From Stenotrophomonas sp. ATCM1_4 (GTDB lineage Bacteria; Pseudomonadota; Gammaproteobacteria; Xanthomonadales; Xanthomonadaceae), in NCBI RefSeq assembly GCF_004348115.1, contig NZ_QPFB01000001.1:2280773-2344772 (forward strand): a stretch of 64,000 nucleotides of DNA, read 5' to 3'. Below, piece after piece: positions 46,197-60,041 of this stretch; position 1 is the first letter of the stretch, and each line of letters starts with the position of its first letter. Position numbers and translations under genes: made by a program. The notes beneath the pieces are model-generated. The model did no database searches, had not been told where the DNA came from, and saw nothing but the letters and a program-made list of their open reading frames with translations.

Positions 46197-47147
46197 TCAA
46201 TCGACCAGGCGCAGCCGCAGTTCCTTCGGCAGCGCGAACACCATCGATTCCGGTTCACCATCCAGCTCGGCCACGCCGCTGGCGCCGAGCTCGCGCAGGC
46301 GGGCGATCACGCCATCCACCAGCACCTGCGGCGCCGAGGCACCGGCGGTCAGGCCGATGCGCTGCTTGCCGGCCACCCAGGCCGGATCGATTTCCTGTGC
46401 ACCGTCGATCAGGTAGGACTCCACGCCTTCACGGCGGGCCAGTTCACTGAGGCGGTTGGAGTTGGAGCTGTTCGGCGAACCGACCACCAGCACCAGGTCG
46501 CACTGCTTGGCCAGGTCACGCACCGCGTCCTGGCGGTTCTGCGTGGCGTAGCAGATGTCGTCGTTCTTCGGGCCCTGGATGGCCGGGAAATGGGTGCGCA
46601 GGGCTTCGATCACCGCGCGGGTGTCATCCACCGACAGCGTGGTCTGGGTGGTGTAGGCGAAGTTCTCCGGCTGGCTGACCTGCAGCGCCTCCACGTCCTC
46701 CACGCTCTCCACCAGGTAGATGTGGCCCTTGCCCTTCTCGCGGTTCCACTGGCCCATGGTGCCTTCCACTTCCGGATGGCCTTCGTGGCCGATCAGCACC
46801 ACGTCGCGGCCGGCGCGACAGTGCCGCGCCACTTCCAGGTGGACCTTGGTCACCAGCGGACAGGTGGCGTCGAACACCTTCAGGCCGCGGCGCTCGGCTT
46901 CGCCGCGCACCGCCTGCGACACGCCGTGGGCGCTGAAGATCACCGTGTTGCCGTCCGGCACTTCGTCCAGTTCCTCGACGAAGATCGCCCCGCGCGCCTT
47001 CAGGTCATCGACCACGAAGCGGTTGTGCACCACCTCGTGGCGCACGTAGATCGGCGCCCCCAGCGTCTCGATCGCACGCTTGACGATCTCGATGGCGCGG
47101 TCGACGCCGGCGCAGAAACCACGGGGATTGGCAAGCAGAACGTCCAT
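46197..47147 (-). CDS. ispH: 4-hydroxy-3-methylbut-2-enyl diphosphate reductase
   Basis: Last enzyme of the MEP pathway; makes IPP and DMAPP using a 4Fe-4S cluster. The 316 residues contain the three cluster Cys regions ([10 protein letters not shown] at Cys12, [15 protein letters not shown]). It follows lspA by 51 bases in the common ribF-ileS-lspA-ispH order. Confidence 0.96.
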   Translation of the reverse strand: MDVLLANPRGFCAGVDRAIEIVKRAIETLGAPIYVRHEVVHNRFVVDDLKARGAIFVEELDEVPDGNTVIFSAHGVSQAVRGEAERRGLKVFDATCPLVTKVHLEVARHCRAGRDVVLIGHEGHPEVEGTMGQWNREKGKGHIYLVESVEDVEALQVSQPENFAYTTQTTLSVDDTRAVIEALRTHFPAIQGPKNDDICYATQNRQDAVRDLAKQCDLVLVVGSPNSSNSNRLSELARREGVESYLIDGAQEIDPAWVAGKQRIGLTAGASAPQVLVDGVIARLRELGASGVAELDGEPESMVFALPKELRLRLVD

Positions 47148-47198
47148 CTTTCAGATACTCCGGCCGGCAATGGCCGGTTTCGGTGAAACAGGTGGGGA

Positions 47199-47705
47199 TT
47201 ATCCGGCCTTTTTGCCGGACTTGCCTTCAAACAGGCCCGACACGGCGATGCCGATGGCGCCAGCCACGATCGCCGAATCGGCGATGTTGAACGAGGGCCA
47301 GTAATGGTTGCCCACGTACCACTGGATGAAGTCCACCACGTGACCGTGGATCTGCCGGTCGATCACGTTGCCGATCGCGCCGCCGATCACCAGCGCATAC
47401 GGCAATGCGCTGCGCCAGTTGGCACGCGGCGTGCGCGACAGCCAGAACGCCATCAGGCCGCTGATCGCCACCGCCAGGAAGGTGAAGAACCACAACTGCC
47501 AGCCACCGGCGCCACTGAGGAAGCTGAACGCCGCGCCGGTGTTGTAGGTGCGATACCAGTTCCAGAAGCCGTCGATCACCGGCACCGGGGTGAACTCGGG
47601 CAGGCTCGACAGCACCCACGCCTTGCTCCACTGGTCCAGCCCGATCACCGCCACCGACAGCAGCAGCCAGATCAACGCATTGGGTTTAACCGCTTTCGAC
47701 TGCAT
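47199..47705 (-). CDS. lspA: Lipoprotein signal peptidase II
   Basis: Aspartic protease of the inner membrane that cleaves prolipoprotein signal peptides after lipidation. The 168 residues have four helices and the two catalytic Asp regions (NVIDR and FNIADS). It processes the many lipoproteins in this window (CyoA, PotF, OMP and others). It lies downstream of ileS. Confidence 0.96.
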   Translation of the reverse strand: MQSKAVKPNALIWLLLSVAVIGLDQWSKAWVLSSLPEFTPVPVIDGFWNWYRTYNTGAAFSFLSGAGGWQLWFFTFLAVAISGLMAFWLSRTPRANWRSALPYALVIGGAIGNVIDRQIHGHVVDFIQWYVGNHYWPSFNIADSAIVAGAIGIAVSGLFEGKSGKKAG

Positions 47706-47792
47706 GTGTGCATCCGTAGAAATTCTTCAGGAAAGACGCGGGCGCCCGGCCATGGCCGTCGGCACCCTCGCCTCTTCAACCGCCGCGGCTGG

Positions 47793-50627
47793 TCAGAACC
47801 AGCGGCGGTCCTCGCCCGCACCTTCGATGTTGCTGACGCAGCGACCGCACAGCTCCGGGTGCGCGGCCACCGCGCCGACGTCGGCGCGGTAATGCCAGCA
47901 ACGCACGCACTTGGCCTTCTCGGTCGGCTGCGCGCTGACGAACACCTCGTCGGTGGTCGCCGGGCGCACGCTCACGTCGCCGCTGATGAACAGGAAACGC
48001 ATTTCATCGGCCAGCGGCTGCCAGCGTGCGGCCTGCTCCTCGTTGGCGGCGACGGTGATTTCCGCTTCCAGCGCCGCGCCGATGGCACCATTGGCGCGCA
48101 TCGGCTCCAGCACCTTGGCCACCTGCTCGCGCAGTGCCAGCAACTGGTCGAAGTCGGCCGCCGACAGCTGCGCATCGGCCGGCAACGGGGCCAGGCCGTC
48201 GTACCAGGTGGTGAACAGCACGTTGCCGGCGCGTTCGCCCGGCAGGTAGCCCCACAGCTCCTCGGCGGTGAAGGTCAGGATCGGCGCCACCCAGCGCACG
48301 AACGCCTCGGCGATGCGGTACATCGCGCTCTGCGCCGAACGGCGGCCGCGCGAATCCTCCGGCATCGTGTACAGGCGGTCCTTGGTCACGTCCAGGTACA
48401 GCGAGCCCAGGTCCACGCTGCAGAAGTTCAGCAGCAGCTGGACGATCTCGGCCATGTTGTAGCTGGCGTAGGCGAGCTTGATCTTCTCCTGCAGGTCGAA
48501 CGCGCGGTGCACGATCCAGCGGTCCAGCGCGACCATGTCTTCCAGCGGGCGCAGGTCCCGGGCCGGGTCGAAGCCGTCCAGGTTGCCGAGCAGGAAGCGC
48601 GCGGTGTTGCGCAGGCGGCGATAGGCATCGGCGTTGCGCTTGAGGATCTCCTGCGACAGCGACATCTCGTTGCTGTAGTCGGCCGAGGCGATCCACAGGC
48701 GCAGGATGTCCGCGCCCAGCTTGTTCATGATGTCCTGCGGCTCGATGCCGTTGCCCAGCGACTTGGACATCTTGCGGCCGTGCTCGTCCACGGTGAAACC
48801 GTGGGTCAGGCACTGCCTGTACGGCGCCGCCTTGTCGATGGCCACGCCGGTCAGCAGCGAGGACTGGAACCAGCCGCGGTGCTGGTCCGAGCCTTCCAGG
48901 TACAGGTCGGCCGGCTTGCCGAAGCCACGCGCCAGCAGCACGCCTTCGTGGGTGACGCCCGAGTCGAACCAGACATCGAGGATATCGGTGACCTTCTCGT
49001 ACTGCGCGGCCTCATCGCCGAGCAGTTCGCTGGCATCCAGCGAGTACCACACGTCGATGCCCTCGACCTGCACGCGGTCGGCCACCTGCTGCATCAGCTC
49101 GACGGTGCGCGGGTGCGGCTCGCCGGTCTCGCGGTGCATGAACAGCGCGATCGGCACGCCCCAGGTACGCTGGCGCGAGATCGTCCAGTCCGGGCGACCC
49201 TCCACCATGCTGGCGATACGCGCCTTGCCCCAGGTCGGGAACCAGCCCACGGTGTCGATGGCCTTCATCGCATCGGCGCGCAGGCCAGCCTTGTCCATCG
49301 AGATGAACCACTGCGGGGTGGCGCGGAACACCAGCGGCGTCTTCTTGTGGCGCCAGCAATGCGGGTAGCTGTGCTGGATTTCGACGAACGCCAGCAGCGC
49401 GCCGCTCTGGCGCAGCACCTCGATGATCAGCGGCTGGGCCTTCCAGATGTGCAGCCCGGCCAGTTCCTGCGTGCCGGCCGGCGGCGTCGACGGCAGGTAC
49501 ACGCCCGCACCGTCGATCGGGTTGATCTGGCCGGCGTTGTAGTGCTCCAGCAGGCCATAGGCCTGGCTGACCACGTAGTCCTCCTGGCCGTGGCCGGGCG
49601 CGGTATGCACCGCACCGGTACCGTCGGCATCGGACACGTGCTCGCCGTTGAGCAGCGGGATGTCGCGGTTGGCGTAGAACGGGTGCGCCAGCAGCTGGTT
49701 CTCCAGCGCCGCGCCCTTGGCACGGCCGTGCACCACCACCTCGGCCACGCCATAGCGGGCCAGCGAACGCTCGGCCAGCGCCGAGGCCAGCACCAGCCAA
49801 CGCGGCTGGCCGTTGTGGGCCGGGCCCTCGACCAATGCATATTCGATGTCCGCGCCCAGCGACACCGCCAGCGAGGCCGGCAGCGTCCACGGGGTGGTGG
49901 TCCAGATCGGCACCGCCACTTCCACGCCCGCCGGCAGCGTGACGCCGAAGCTGGCGGCCAGCGCCTTGGCATCCCGCGCGGCGTAGGCCACGTCCACGGC
50001 CGGCGAGGTCTTGTCCTGGTACTCGATCTCGGCCTCGGCCAGCGCCGAGCCGCAGTCGAAGCACCAGTGCACCGGCTTGGCGCCGCGCACCAGGTGGCCG
50101 TTGGCGACGATCTTGGCCAGCGCGCGGATCTCGTTGGCCTCGAAGTCGAAGCTCAGCGTCTTGTATGGGTTGTCCCAATCACCGATCACGCCCAGGCGCT
50201 TGAAGTCGCGGCGTTGGATGTCGATCTGCTCCTCGGCGTACTCGCGGCACTTCTGGCGGAACTCGACCGCGTCCAGCTTGACGCCGACCTTGCCCCACTT
50301 CTTCTCGACCGCGATCTCGATCGGCAGGCCGTGGCAGTCCCAGCCCGGCACGTAGGGCGCATCGAAGCCGTCCAGGTAGCGCGACTTGACGATGATGTCC
50401 TTCAGGATCTTGTTGACCGCGTGGCCCAGGTGGATCTGGCCATTGGCGTACGGTGGGCCATCGTGCAGCACGAACAGCGGCCGGCCCTTGGCGTTCTCGC
50501 GCAGCTGCGCGTAGATGCCCTGCTCTTCCCAACGCGCCAGGATGCCCGGCTCGCGCTTGGGCAGGTCGCCGCGCATCGGAAACTCCGTTGCCGGCAGATG
50601 GAGGGTGGCTTTGTAATCCTGGCTCAC
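47793..50627 (-). CDS. ileS: Isoleucyl-tRNA synthetase
   Basis: Class I synthetase charging tRNA-Ile, 944 residues. It has the HLGH form of the HIGH motif ([10 protein letters not shown]), KMSKS (RKMSKSLGN), the CP1 editing domain and a C-terminal zinc finger (CVRCWHY...CGRCV). Its start overlaps the ribF stop by 4 bases. Confidence 0.98.
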   Translation of the reverse strand: MSQDYKATLHLPATEFPMRGDLPKREPGILARWEEQGIYAQLRENAKGRPLFVLHDGPPYANGQIHLGHAVNKILKDIIVKSRYLDGFDAPYVPGWDCHGLPIEIAVEKKWGKVGVKLDAVEFRQKCREYAEEQIDIQRRDFKRLGVIGDWDNPYKTLSFDFEANEIRALAKIVANGHLVRGAKPVHWCFDCGSALAEAEIEYQDKTSPAVDVAYAARDAKALAASFGVTLPAGVEVAVPIWTTTPWTLPASLAVSLGADIEYALVEGPAHNGQPRWLVLASALAERSLARYGVAEVVVHGRAKGAALENQLLAHPFYANRDIPLLNGEHVSDADGTGAVHTAPGHGQEDYVVSQAYGLLEHYNAGQINPIDGAGVYLPSTPPAGTQELAGLHIWKAQPLIIEVLRQSGALLAFVEIQHSYPHCWRHKKTPLVFRATPQWFISMDKAGLRADAMKAIDTVGWFPTWGKARIASMVEGRPDWTISRQRTWGVPIALFMHRETGEPHPRTVELMQQVADRVQVEGIDVWYSLDASELLGDEAAQYEKVTDILDVWFDSGVTHEGVLLARGFGKPADLYLEGSDQHRGWFQSSLLTGVAIDKAAPYRQCLTHGFTVDEHGRKMSKSLGNGIEPQDIMNKLGADILRLWIASADYSNEMSLSQEILKRNADAYRRLRNTARFLLGNLDGFDPARDLRPLEDMVALDRWIVHRAFDLQEKIKLAYASYNMAEIVQLLLNFCSVDLGSLYLDVTKDRLYTMPEDSRGRRSAQSAMYRIAEAFVRWVAPILTFTAEELWGYLPGERAGNVLFTTWYDGLAPLPADAQLSAADFDQLLALREQVAKVLEPMRANGAIGAALEAEITVAANEEQAARWQPLADEMRFLFISGDVSVRPATTDEVFVSAQPTEKAKCVRCWHYRADVGAVAAHPELCGRCVSNIEGAGEDRRWF

Positions 50628-51571
50628 GCGGTGGCTCGCAATCTGTGTTCGGAAAGGATGCGACGCGCCTGTTCGGCGTCGCGGTGCATCTGCTCGGTCA
50701 GCGCCGGCAGATCGTTGAACTTCTCTTCATCGCGCAGCTTGGCGACGAACTCCACTTCGATGTGGCGACCGTACAGGTCGCCCTGGAAATCAAACAGGTG
50801 GGCTTCCAGCAGCGGCTCCACGCCCTCCACGGTCGGGCGCGTGCCGAAGCTCGAGACCGACGGCCACGGCTGCTCGAAGACACCGTGCACCCAAGTGGCG
50901 TAGATACCTGAAAGTGCGGGTGTTTTGGGGAAACGCAAGTTGGCCGTGGGGAAGCCCAGCGTACGGCCCAGCTGCTGCCCGCGCACCACCCGGCCGCCGA
51001 TCGCGTACGGGCGGCCCAGCAGGTCGGCGGCGTGGCCGAAGTTGCCGGCCACCAGCAGCTCGCGGATGCGGGTGCTGGAGATGCGCTCGCCGTTCAGGTG
51101 CACCGGCTCGATCTCGCCGGCCACGAAGCCCAGCTCGGCGCCCATCGCCTGCAGCAGCGCGATATCGCCGCCACGGCGGTTGCCGAAGTGGAAGCGGGGG
51201 CCGATCCAGACCTCGCGCGCCCCCAGCCGGCGCACCAGCATGTCGCGCACGAAGTCCTCGGCGGTGATCGCCGCCATCCGGGCGTCGAAACGCAGCAGGC
51301 CGACCTGGTCGATGCCCAGCTCGCGCAGCGTGGCCACCTTGTCGCGGGCCAGCATCAGCCGCGGCGGCGGGTTGTCCTTGGCGAAGAACTCACGCGGCAG
51401 CGGCTCGAAGCCCAGCGCCACGGCGGGCACGCCCAGCGCGCGGGCACGGGCAACGGCGTGGCGCACCAACGCCCGATGGCCCAGGTGCAGGCCGTCGAAG
51501 GCACCGATGCAGACCACGCTTCCCTGCGGGGCAAGCACCCCGCCATCGACGTCTCTAAAAAGCCTGCTCAT
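50624..51571 (-). CDS. ribF: Bifunctional riboflavin kinase / FAD synthetase
   Basis: Makes FMN and then FAD from riboflavin. The 315 residues carry the N-terminal FAD synthetase domain ([14 protein letters not shown]) and the C-terminal flavokinase domain ([11 protein letters not shown]). It is first in ribF-ileS-lspA-ispH. No FMN riboswitch is visible upstream. Confidence 0.96.
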   Translation of the reverse strand: MSRLFRDVDGGVLAPQGSVVCIGAFDGLHLGHRALVRHAVARARALGVPAVALGFEPLPREFFAKDNPPPRLMLARDKVATLRELGIDQVGLLRFDARMAAITAEDFVRDMLVRRLGAREVWIGPRFHFGNRRGGDIALLQAMGAELGFVAGEIEPVHLNGERISSTRIRELLVAGNFGHAADLLGRPYAIGGRVVRGQQLGRTLGFPTANLRFPKTPALSGIYATWVHGVFEQPWPSVSSFGTRPTVEGVEPLLEAHLFDFQGDLYGRHIEVEFVAKLRDEEKFNDLPALTEQMHRDAEQARRILSEHRLRATA

Positions 51572-51582
51572 TCCATCCGGAT

Positions 51583-51628
51583 CCGGCCCTTTCCGGGCCG
51601 GTTCTGTCTCATGTAGCCCGGAAGTATA
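51583..51628 (-). promoter_or_regulatory. Hairpin and candidate -10 upstream of ribF
   Basis: In the murJ-ribF gap, minus-strand TATACT (51623-51628) is a good -10 without a clear -35. Below it is the stem CCGGCCC/GGGCCGG (51583-51601). The hairpin has no T run and could affect leader RNA or be a weak terminator. Confidence 0.4.
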
Positions 51629-51637
51629 GCGGGCGCC

Positions 51638-53245
51638 TCAATGCCCGCGCAGGTCGCGCGGGCGGAAGCCCATGGCCACCATCGCCAGCAGGTAGGTCAA
51701 CCCGCCACCGCCGACCAGCAGCGCCAGGCTGCCGATCCGATGCCATTTGTCCATCGGGGTGAACGCCGGCAACCAGTACAGCAGGGCCAGCAGTACCGCC
51801 ACCATCGCCGCGCAGGACAGCAGCAGGCGCACCACGTACCCGCCCCAGCCCGGTCGCCGCTGGTAGACGCCGGTCTTGCCCAGCCAGTACCACAGCAATC
51901 CAAGGTTCAGGTAACTGGACAGCGCGCTGGCGATGCCCAGCGCCAGGTGCAGGCCCGGCTGCTTGGCCAGCGCGGCCATCACCCCCTGCGCCTTCAACGC
52001 CTCCGGTACCATGATCTGGTAGACCACCGCCAGCAGGATGAAGTTGAACACCATGTTGGCCACCAGCGCGACCAGGCCGGCGCGCACCGGGGTCTTGGTG
52101 TCCTGCCGCGAGTAGAACGCCGGCAGCACCACCTTCAACAGCGCGAACGCCGGCAGGCCGAAGCTCAGGCCATAGACCGACAACGCCGTCATCCGGGTAT
52201 CGAACGGGGTGAACTGGCGGTACTGGAACAGGGTCGCGATCAGCGGCTCGGCCAGCAGCAACAGGCCAAGCATGGCCGGTACGGCGATCAACAGGGTCAT
52301 GCGCAGACCCCAGTCCAGCGCGTTGGAGAAGCCTTCCCCGTCGGTCTTGACGTGATGGCGGGCCAGCGCCGGCAGGATCACCGTGCCCAGTGCCACCCCG
52401 AACACGCCCAGCGGCAGCTCCAGGAAGCGGTCGGCCAGCGACAGCCAGGACTGCGAGCCATCGCTGAGCTTGGCCGCGATCACCGTGTCCAGCATCAGGT
52501 TGATCTGCGCCACCGAGGAGCCGAACAGGGTCGGTACCATCAGGGTCAGCACCCTGCGCACGTCCGGGTGGTTCCAGCCCCAGCGCGGCAACGTCAGCAG
52601 GTTGATGCCCTTCAGCGAGGGCAGCTGGAACAGCAACTGCAGCACGCCGGCCGCCAGCACCGACCAGCCCAGCGCCAGGATCGGCACCTCCAGCCGCGGC
52701 GCCAGCCACAGCGCGCCGGCGATCATGCACAGGTTGAGGATCACCGGCGTCAGCGCCGGCATGGCGAACTTCTGGAAGCTGTTCAGCGCCCCGCCGGCCA
52801 GCGCGGTCAGCGACACGAACAGCAGGAACGGGAAGGTCAGCCGCAGCAGGTCCACCAGCAGCCCGTACTTGACCGGGTCGGCGGCATCGGCGTCGGCGAA
52901 CAGCCAGGCGATCTGTGGCGTGAAAATCAGCCCCAGCGCGGTCAGGACCAGTAGAATGCCCCCTAGGGTCCCGGACACCCGGGACATGAGCTCGCGCAGG
53001 TCAGCGTGCGGGCGGGTTTCCTTCACCTCGGTGAATACCGGTACGAACGCCGTGGCGAATGAGCCCTCGGCAAACAGCCGGCGCAGGAAATTGGGCACGC
53101 GGAAGGCCACCCAGAACGCATCGGTGGTCGCATTGGCACCGAAGGTGATGGATATTGCCTGATCGCGCGCGAGCCCGAGGACCCGCGAAATCATCGTCAT
53201 GCTGCTGAACGACAGCAGCCCCCGCAACATGCGCGGCGAACTCAC
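51638..53245 (-). CDS. murJ: Lipid II flippase MurJ
   Basis: Inner-membrane MATE-like flippase moving lipid II to the periplasmic face for peptidoglycan synthesis. The 535 residues give about 14 helices, with family features at the N-terminus (SMTMISRVLGLARDQ). It is divergent from rpsT and upstream of ribF on the same strand. Confidence 0.96.
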   Translation of the reverse strand: MSSPRMLRGLLSFSSMTMISRVLGLARDQAISITFGANATTDAFWVAFRVPNFLRRLFAEGSFATAFVPVFTEVKETRPHADLRELMSRVSGTLGGILLVLTALGLIFTPQIAWLFADADAADPVKYGLLVDLLRLTFPFLLFVSLTALAGGALNSFQKFAMPALTPVILNLCMIAGALWLAPRLEVPILALGWSVLAAGVLQLLFQLPSLKGINLLTLPRWGWNHPDVRRVLTLMVPTLFGSSVAQINLMLDTVIAAKLSDGSQSWLSLADRFLELPLGVFGVALGTVILPALARHHVKTDGEGFSNALDWGLRMTLLIAVPAMLGLLLLAEPLIATLFQYRQFTPFDTRMTALSVYGLSFGLPAFALLKVVLPAFYSRQDTKTPVRAGLVALVANMVFNFILLAVVYQIMVPEALKAQGVMAALAKQPGLHLALGIASALSSYLNLGLLWYWLGKTGVYQRRPGWGGYVVRLLLSCAAMVAVLLALLYWLPAFTPMDKWHRIGSLALLVGGGGLTYLLAMVAMGFRPRDLRGH

Positions 53246-53270
53246 TTAACAGCCCCCTTGACAACTCGAC

Positions 53271-53299
53271 TTGACGTTCATTTGGTCTGCCATCATACT
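53271..53299 (+). promoter_or_regulatory. rpsT promoter
   Basis: TTGACG (53271-53276)-N17-CATACT (53294-53299) places the start about 40 bases upstream of the rpsT GTG. A second TTGACA at 53258-53263 has no matching -10. Confidence 0.7.
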
Positions 53300-53346
53300 T
53301 GTGAGCTTGCTGTTCCCACCACATCGATTTTCAGGAAACCACCACT

Positions 53347-53616
53347 GTGGCCAATATCAAGTCCGCCAAGAAGCGCGCCAAGCAGACCGTTGTGCGCAAC
53401 GCGCGTAACACGGCTCAGCGTTCGATGCTGCGCACCGCCGTCAAGAAGGTGATCAAGGCTCTGGACGCCAACGACGCCGCCGGCGCCGAGGCTGCCTTTG
53501 CCGTCGCCCAGCCGATCCTCGACCGTTTCAGCGCCCGTGGCCTGATTCACAAGAACAAGGCTGCGCGTCATAAGAGCCGTCTGACCGCCCGCATCAAGGC
53601 CATCAAGGCCGCCTGA
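53347..53616 (+). CDS. rpsT: 30S ribosomal protein S20
   Basis: Binds 16S rRNA in the body of the small subunit. The 89 residues are Lys/Ala-rich ([14 protein letters not shown] at the start), normal in length. The start is GTG, common for rpsT because the gene is autoregulated through weak initiation in E. coli. Confidence 0.98.
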   Translation: MANIKSAKKRAKQTVVRNARNTAQRSMLRTAVKKVIKALDANDAAGAEAAFAVAQPILDRFSARGLIHKNKAARHKSRLTARIKAIKAA

Positions 53617-53653
53617 TCCGGCGATCACCTGGAGCCGCAAGGCTCCCGGCATG

Positions 53654-53681
53654 AAAAGCCCGGCTCCGCGCCGGGTTTTTT
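53654..53681 (+). terminator. Terminator of rpsT
   Basis: CCCGGC/GCCGGG stem followed by a T6 run, about 43 bases after the stop codon. Confidence 0.9.
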
Positions 53682-53740
53682 GTTGCCCGCGATCCCCATG
53701 GAGCGGAGCCAAGCTCCACCGGGCTTTCCCGGGAAAGGCC

Positions 53741-53764
53741 CTGCCGAGCATGGCTCGGCGCTAC
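53741..53764 (-). repeat. GTAG-headed REP (SMAG-like) palindrome
   Basis: On the minus strand GTAGCGCCGAGCCATGCTCGGC fits the SMAG class of Stenotrophomonas palindromes, with GTAG next to a 7-bp stem GCCGAGC/GCTCGGC. A second palindrome-rich stretch (53699-53735) precedes it. Confidence 0.7.
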
Positions 53765-53770
53765 CGGCAT

Positions 53771-53804
53771 AAAAAACGCCGCCCTCCCCTTCGGGAACGC
53801 GGCG
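53771..53804 (-). terminator. Terminator of obgE
   Basis: CGCCGC/GCGGCG stem with a 16-base loop containing CCCCTTCGGGA; on the minus strand it is followed by a T6 run. Confidence 0.8.
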
Positions 53805-53827
53805 CTTCTGCCTGCGGCACGGGAAAC

Positions 53828-54937
<1,110 letters not shown>

Positions 54938-55000
54938 CTATGCAATGCCCCGGCCTGGCCGGAACGACGGACCGCTGGCCCGCCAATATATCTGCCAACG

Positions 55001-55026
55001 AAAAACCCCGCCGAAGCGGGGCTTTC
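55001..55026 (-). terminator. Terminator between rpmA and obgE
   Basis: CCCCGC/GCGGGG stem with loop CGAA; on the minus strand it is followed by T5. It would let the ribosomal proteins be made in excess of Obg. Confidence 0.85.
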
Positions 55027-55068
55027 GTCAGCTGCCCACGCTGGACGTGGGCGCCTGCGCGTGCGGAA

Positions 55069-55329
55069 TCAGACTTCCGCGACGACGCTGACGGTGCGAC
55101 GCTTCTTGGCGCCCTTCACCGAGAACTCGACCTTGCCGTCGACCAGCGCGAACAGCGTGTGGTCACGGCCCAGGCCCACGCCTGCACCCGGGTGGAACTG
55201 GGTGCCGCGCTGACGCACGATGATGTTGCCTGCCTCGATGGCCTGGCCACCAAAGATCTTGACGCCCAGGTACTTCGGGTTGGAGTCGCGGCCGTTGCGC
55301 GAGGAGCCTACGCCCTTTTTATGTGCCAT
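55069..55329 (-). CDS. rpmA: 50S ribosomal protein L27
   Basis: Reaches the peptidyl-transferase centre. The 86 residues begin [20 protein letters not shown], the family N-terminus. It is 19 bases downstream of rplU. Confidence 0.98.
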   Translation of the reverse strand: MAHKKGVGSSRNGRDSNPKYLGVKIFGGQAIEAGNIIVRQRGTQFHPGAGVGLGRDHTLFALVDGKVEFSVKGAKKRRTVSVVAEV

Positions 55330-55348
55330 GACGGATTCTCCTTAGCTA

Positions 55349-55657
55349 TTAGCCGGCGATGCCGGTGATTTGGATTTCGGTGTAGTACTGACGGTGACCC
55401 TGACGCTTCATGTGGTGCTTGCGGCGACGGAACTTGATGATCCGGACCTTGTCGGCGCGGCCGTGGGCCACGACTTTGGCGGTCACCGAGGCGCCCTTGA
55501 GCGCATCACCCAGCTTGATGCCGTCGGCATCGCCGAGCATCAGGATGTTGTCGAACTTGATCTCGCTGCCGGCTTCGACTTCGAGCTTCTCAACGCGCAG
55601 GGTTTCACCCTGAGCGACGCGGTACTGCTTACCGCCAGTTACCAGAACTGCATACAT
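55349..55657 (-). CDS. rplU: 50S ribosomal protein L21
   Basis: Large-subunit protein binding 23S rRNA, 102 residues with the family signature [15 protein letters not shown] near the C-terminus. It heads rplU-rpmA-obgE. Confidence 0.98.
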   Translation of the reverse strand: MYAVLVTGGKQYRVAQGETLRVEKLEVEAGSEIKFDNILMLGDADGIKLGDALKGASVTAKVVAHGRADKVRIIKFRRRKHHMKRQGHRQYYTEIQITGIAG

Positions 55658-55721
55658 GACCAGACTTCCTCTGTAGTTATTGTGGTCGCCGTGCCCGCCA
55701 TCGAGGGCGGACAGAAGCGGG

Positions 55722-55751
55722 ATTTTACCGACACAACCCAGCCCGGGTCAA
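55722..55751 (-). promoter_or_regulatory. Promoter of rplU-rpmA-obgE
   Basis: Minus-strand TTGACC (55746-55751)-N18-TAAAAT (55722-55727) lies about 65 bases upstream of the rplU start. The rest of the 55658-55937 gap is the uvrA leader, where I see no clear SOS box. Confidence 0.65.
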
Positions 55752-55937
55752 CCCACCCCCTGCTCGGGAAAACCGTGTCTGAACAATCACCTGCCTACCG
55801 CCCAGTCTCAGCTTTTCGGACTGGCAAATGCGGTAATTGCCCCAAAATCACAAGGCCGCTAGGCTGATCGACTGCCGTCAGCTACGCCCCCCACTTCTGC
55901 CGCCGGCCTGCCGGCGGCGGTCCAATACGGATCTCCC

Positions 55938-58897
<2,960 letters not shown>

Positions 58898-58898
<1 letters not shown>

Positions 58899-59305
58899 TG
58901 AGCAGCGAACACAAGCAACTGGCCCGCGTACCGATCAGCGTGCGCTGGCGCGACATGGACTCCATGGGCCACGTCAACAACGCCAAGTACGTCTCCTACC
59001 TGGAAGAGGCGCGCGTGCGCTGGATGCTGGGCGTGGAAGGCGTGTCGATGAGCGACCGCATCGCACCGGTGGTGGCCAACACCAACATCAACTACCGCCT
59101 GCCGATCGTGTGGCCCAACGACATCGTGGTGGAACTGTTCGTCGAGCGGCTGGGCAACAGCAGCGTGACCATCGGCCATCGCATCGTCGACCAGCAGGAC
59201 AGCAGCAAGCTGTACTCCGACGGCAATGTGGTCGTCGTGTGGATGGATACGCAAACCGGCAAGAGCGCGCCGTTGCCGGAACCGGTGCGGAACGCTTCGA
59301 GCTGA
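58898..59305 (+). CDS. Acyl-CoA thioesterase, 4HBT/YbgC-FadM type
   Basis: Hot-dog-fold thioesterase of 135 residues. The active-site region WRDMDSMGHVNNAKYVSYLE matches the 4HBT family with its catalytic Asp. It overlaps the uvrA stop by one base (TGATG), so translation is probably coupled. The acyl substrate is unknown. Confidence 0.9.
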
Positions 59306-59330
59306 GTTGCCGTATGCATTGCTGGAATGA

Positions 59331-59363
59331 GGAAAGCCGCCCTTGGGGGCGGCTTTCCTTTTT
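59331..59363. terminator. Terminator between the thioesterase and the convergent gene
   Basis: Stem GGAAAGCCGCC/GGCGGCTTTCC followed by T5 on the plus strand; it may work in both directions. Confidence 0.88.
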
Positions 59364-59389
59364 CCGGCTGAAGCGCAGCAGCGCCCCCG

Positions 59390-59923
59390 TTACTTCAACG
59401 CCACCTTCGGGAAATCCACCGGCACATCCAGCGCCACGTTGATGTAGTTGGTGAACAGGTTGAGCGCGACGTGGGCCAGGATCTCCACGATCTGCCCGTC
59501 ATCGAATCCGGCCCCACGCAGGTGCGCGACATCCGTGTCGGTGAGCTGCGCACGCTGCTCCACCACCTTCAACGCAAACGCCAGCGCCGCCGCGGTACGG
59601 GCATCACGGGAGCGACCAAGCTGCGCCTCGGCCATGTCGGTGGCGGTCGCGCCGGCCTGCTGGCCGAGCACGGTATGGGCAGCCAGGCAGTACTCGCATC
59701 GGTTGCGGTTGGCGATGGCCACGGCGATCTGCTCACCCAGGCGCGCGCCGAGCGTGCCCTTGCCCAAGGCACCGAAAGCGGCCCACATGCTCTGCAGTGC
59801 GGCCGGGGAGTTGGCAACGGCCTTGAACATGTTCGGGGTGGCGCCGAAGGCCTGCTGGATCTGGGCGAGCAGCGGCTGGCTGGCGGCGGGAGCGGATTGG
59901 GACTGAAGGCTGACACGGGACAT
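59390..59923 (-). CDS. Carboxymuconolactone decarboxylase/AhpD-family protein
   Basis: The 177-residue protein carries the AhpD-type C-x2-C-x3-H motif at Cys76, Cys79 and His83 (CEYCLAAH), so a thiol peroxidase-linked redox function is more likely than true ring-lactone decarboxylation. It is divergent from the AraC-family gene at 60042, which probably controls it. Confidence 0.87.
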   Translation of the reverse strand: MSRVSLQSQSAPAASQPLLAQIQQAFGATPNMFKAVANSPAALQSMWAAFGALGKGTLGARLGEQIAVAIANRNRCEYCLAAHTVLGQQAGATATDMAEAQLGRSRDARTAAALAFALKVVEQRAQLTDTDVAHLRGAGFDDGQIVEILAHVALNLFTNYINVALDVPVDFPKVALK

Positions 59924-60002
59924 GGTGATCTCCTGATCGGTGGGGTGGGACGCATCGGGCGGGCTGCCCGTGGAGCCAGTCTCCGCGACCCGGATGGATC
60001 AT

Positions 60003-60039
60003 TTGATACGATTCGTACGTCAAACAAACCAATTGATAC
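60003..60039. promoter_or_regulatory. Direct repeats upstream of the AraC regulator
   Basis: TTGATAC occurs at 60003-60009 and 60033-60039, 30 bases apart (about three helical turns), in the divergent gap 59924-60041. This spacing on one DNA face fits an AraC dimer. Confidence 0.5.
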
Positions 60040-60041
60040 AA

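Noticed and set aside
47304-50903. A very long open frame (about 1,200 codons) on the plus strand opposite ileS
   Set aside because: It is antisense to the clearly real ileS and lspA and is rich in His, Gln, Arg, Ala and Val, the composition produced by reading high-GC genes backwards.
50624-51637. FMN riboswitch upstream of ribF
   Set aside because: The 66-base gap upstream of ribF is too short and lacks the conserved RFN elements.
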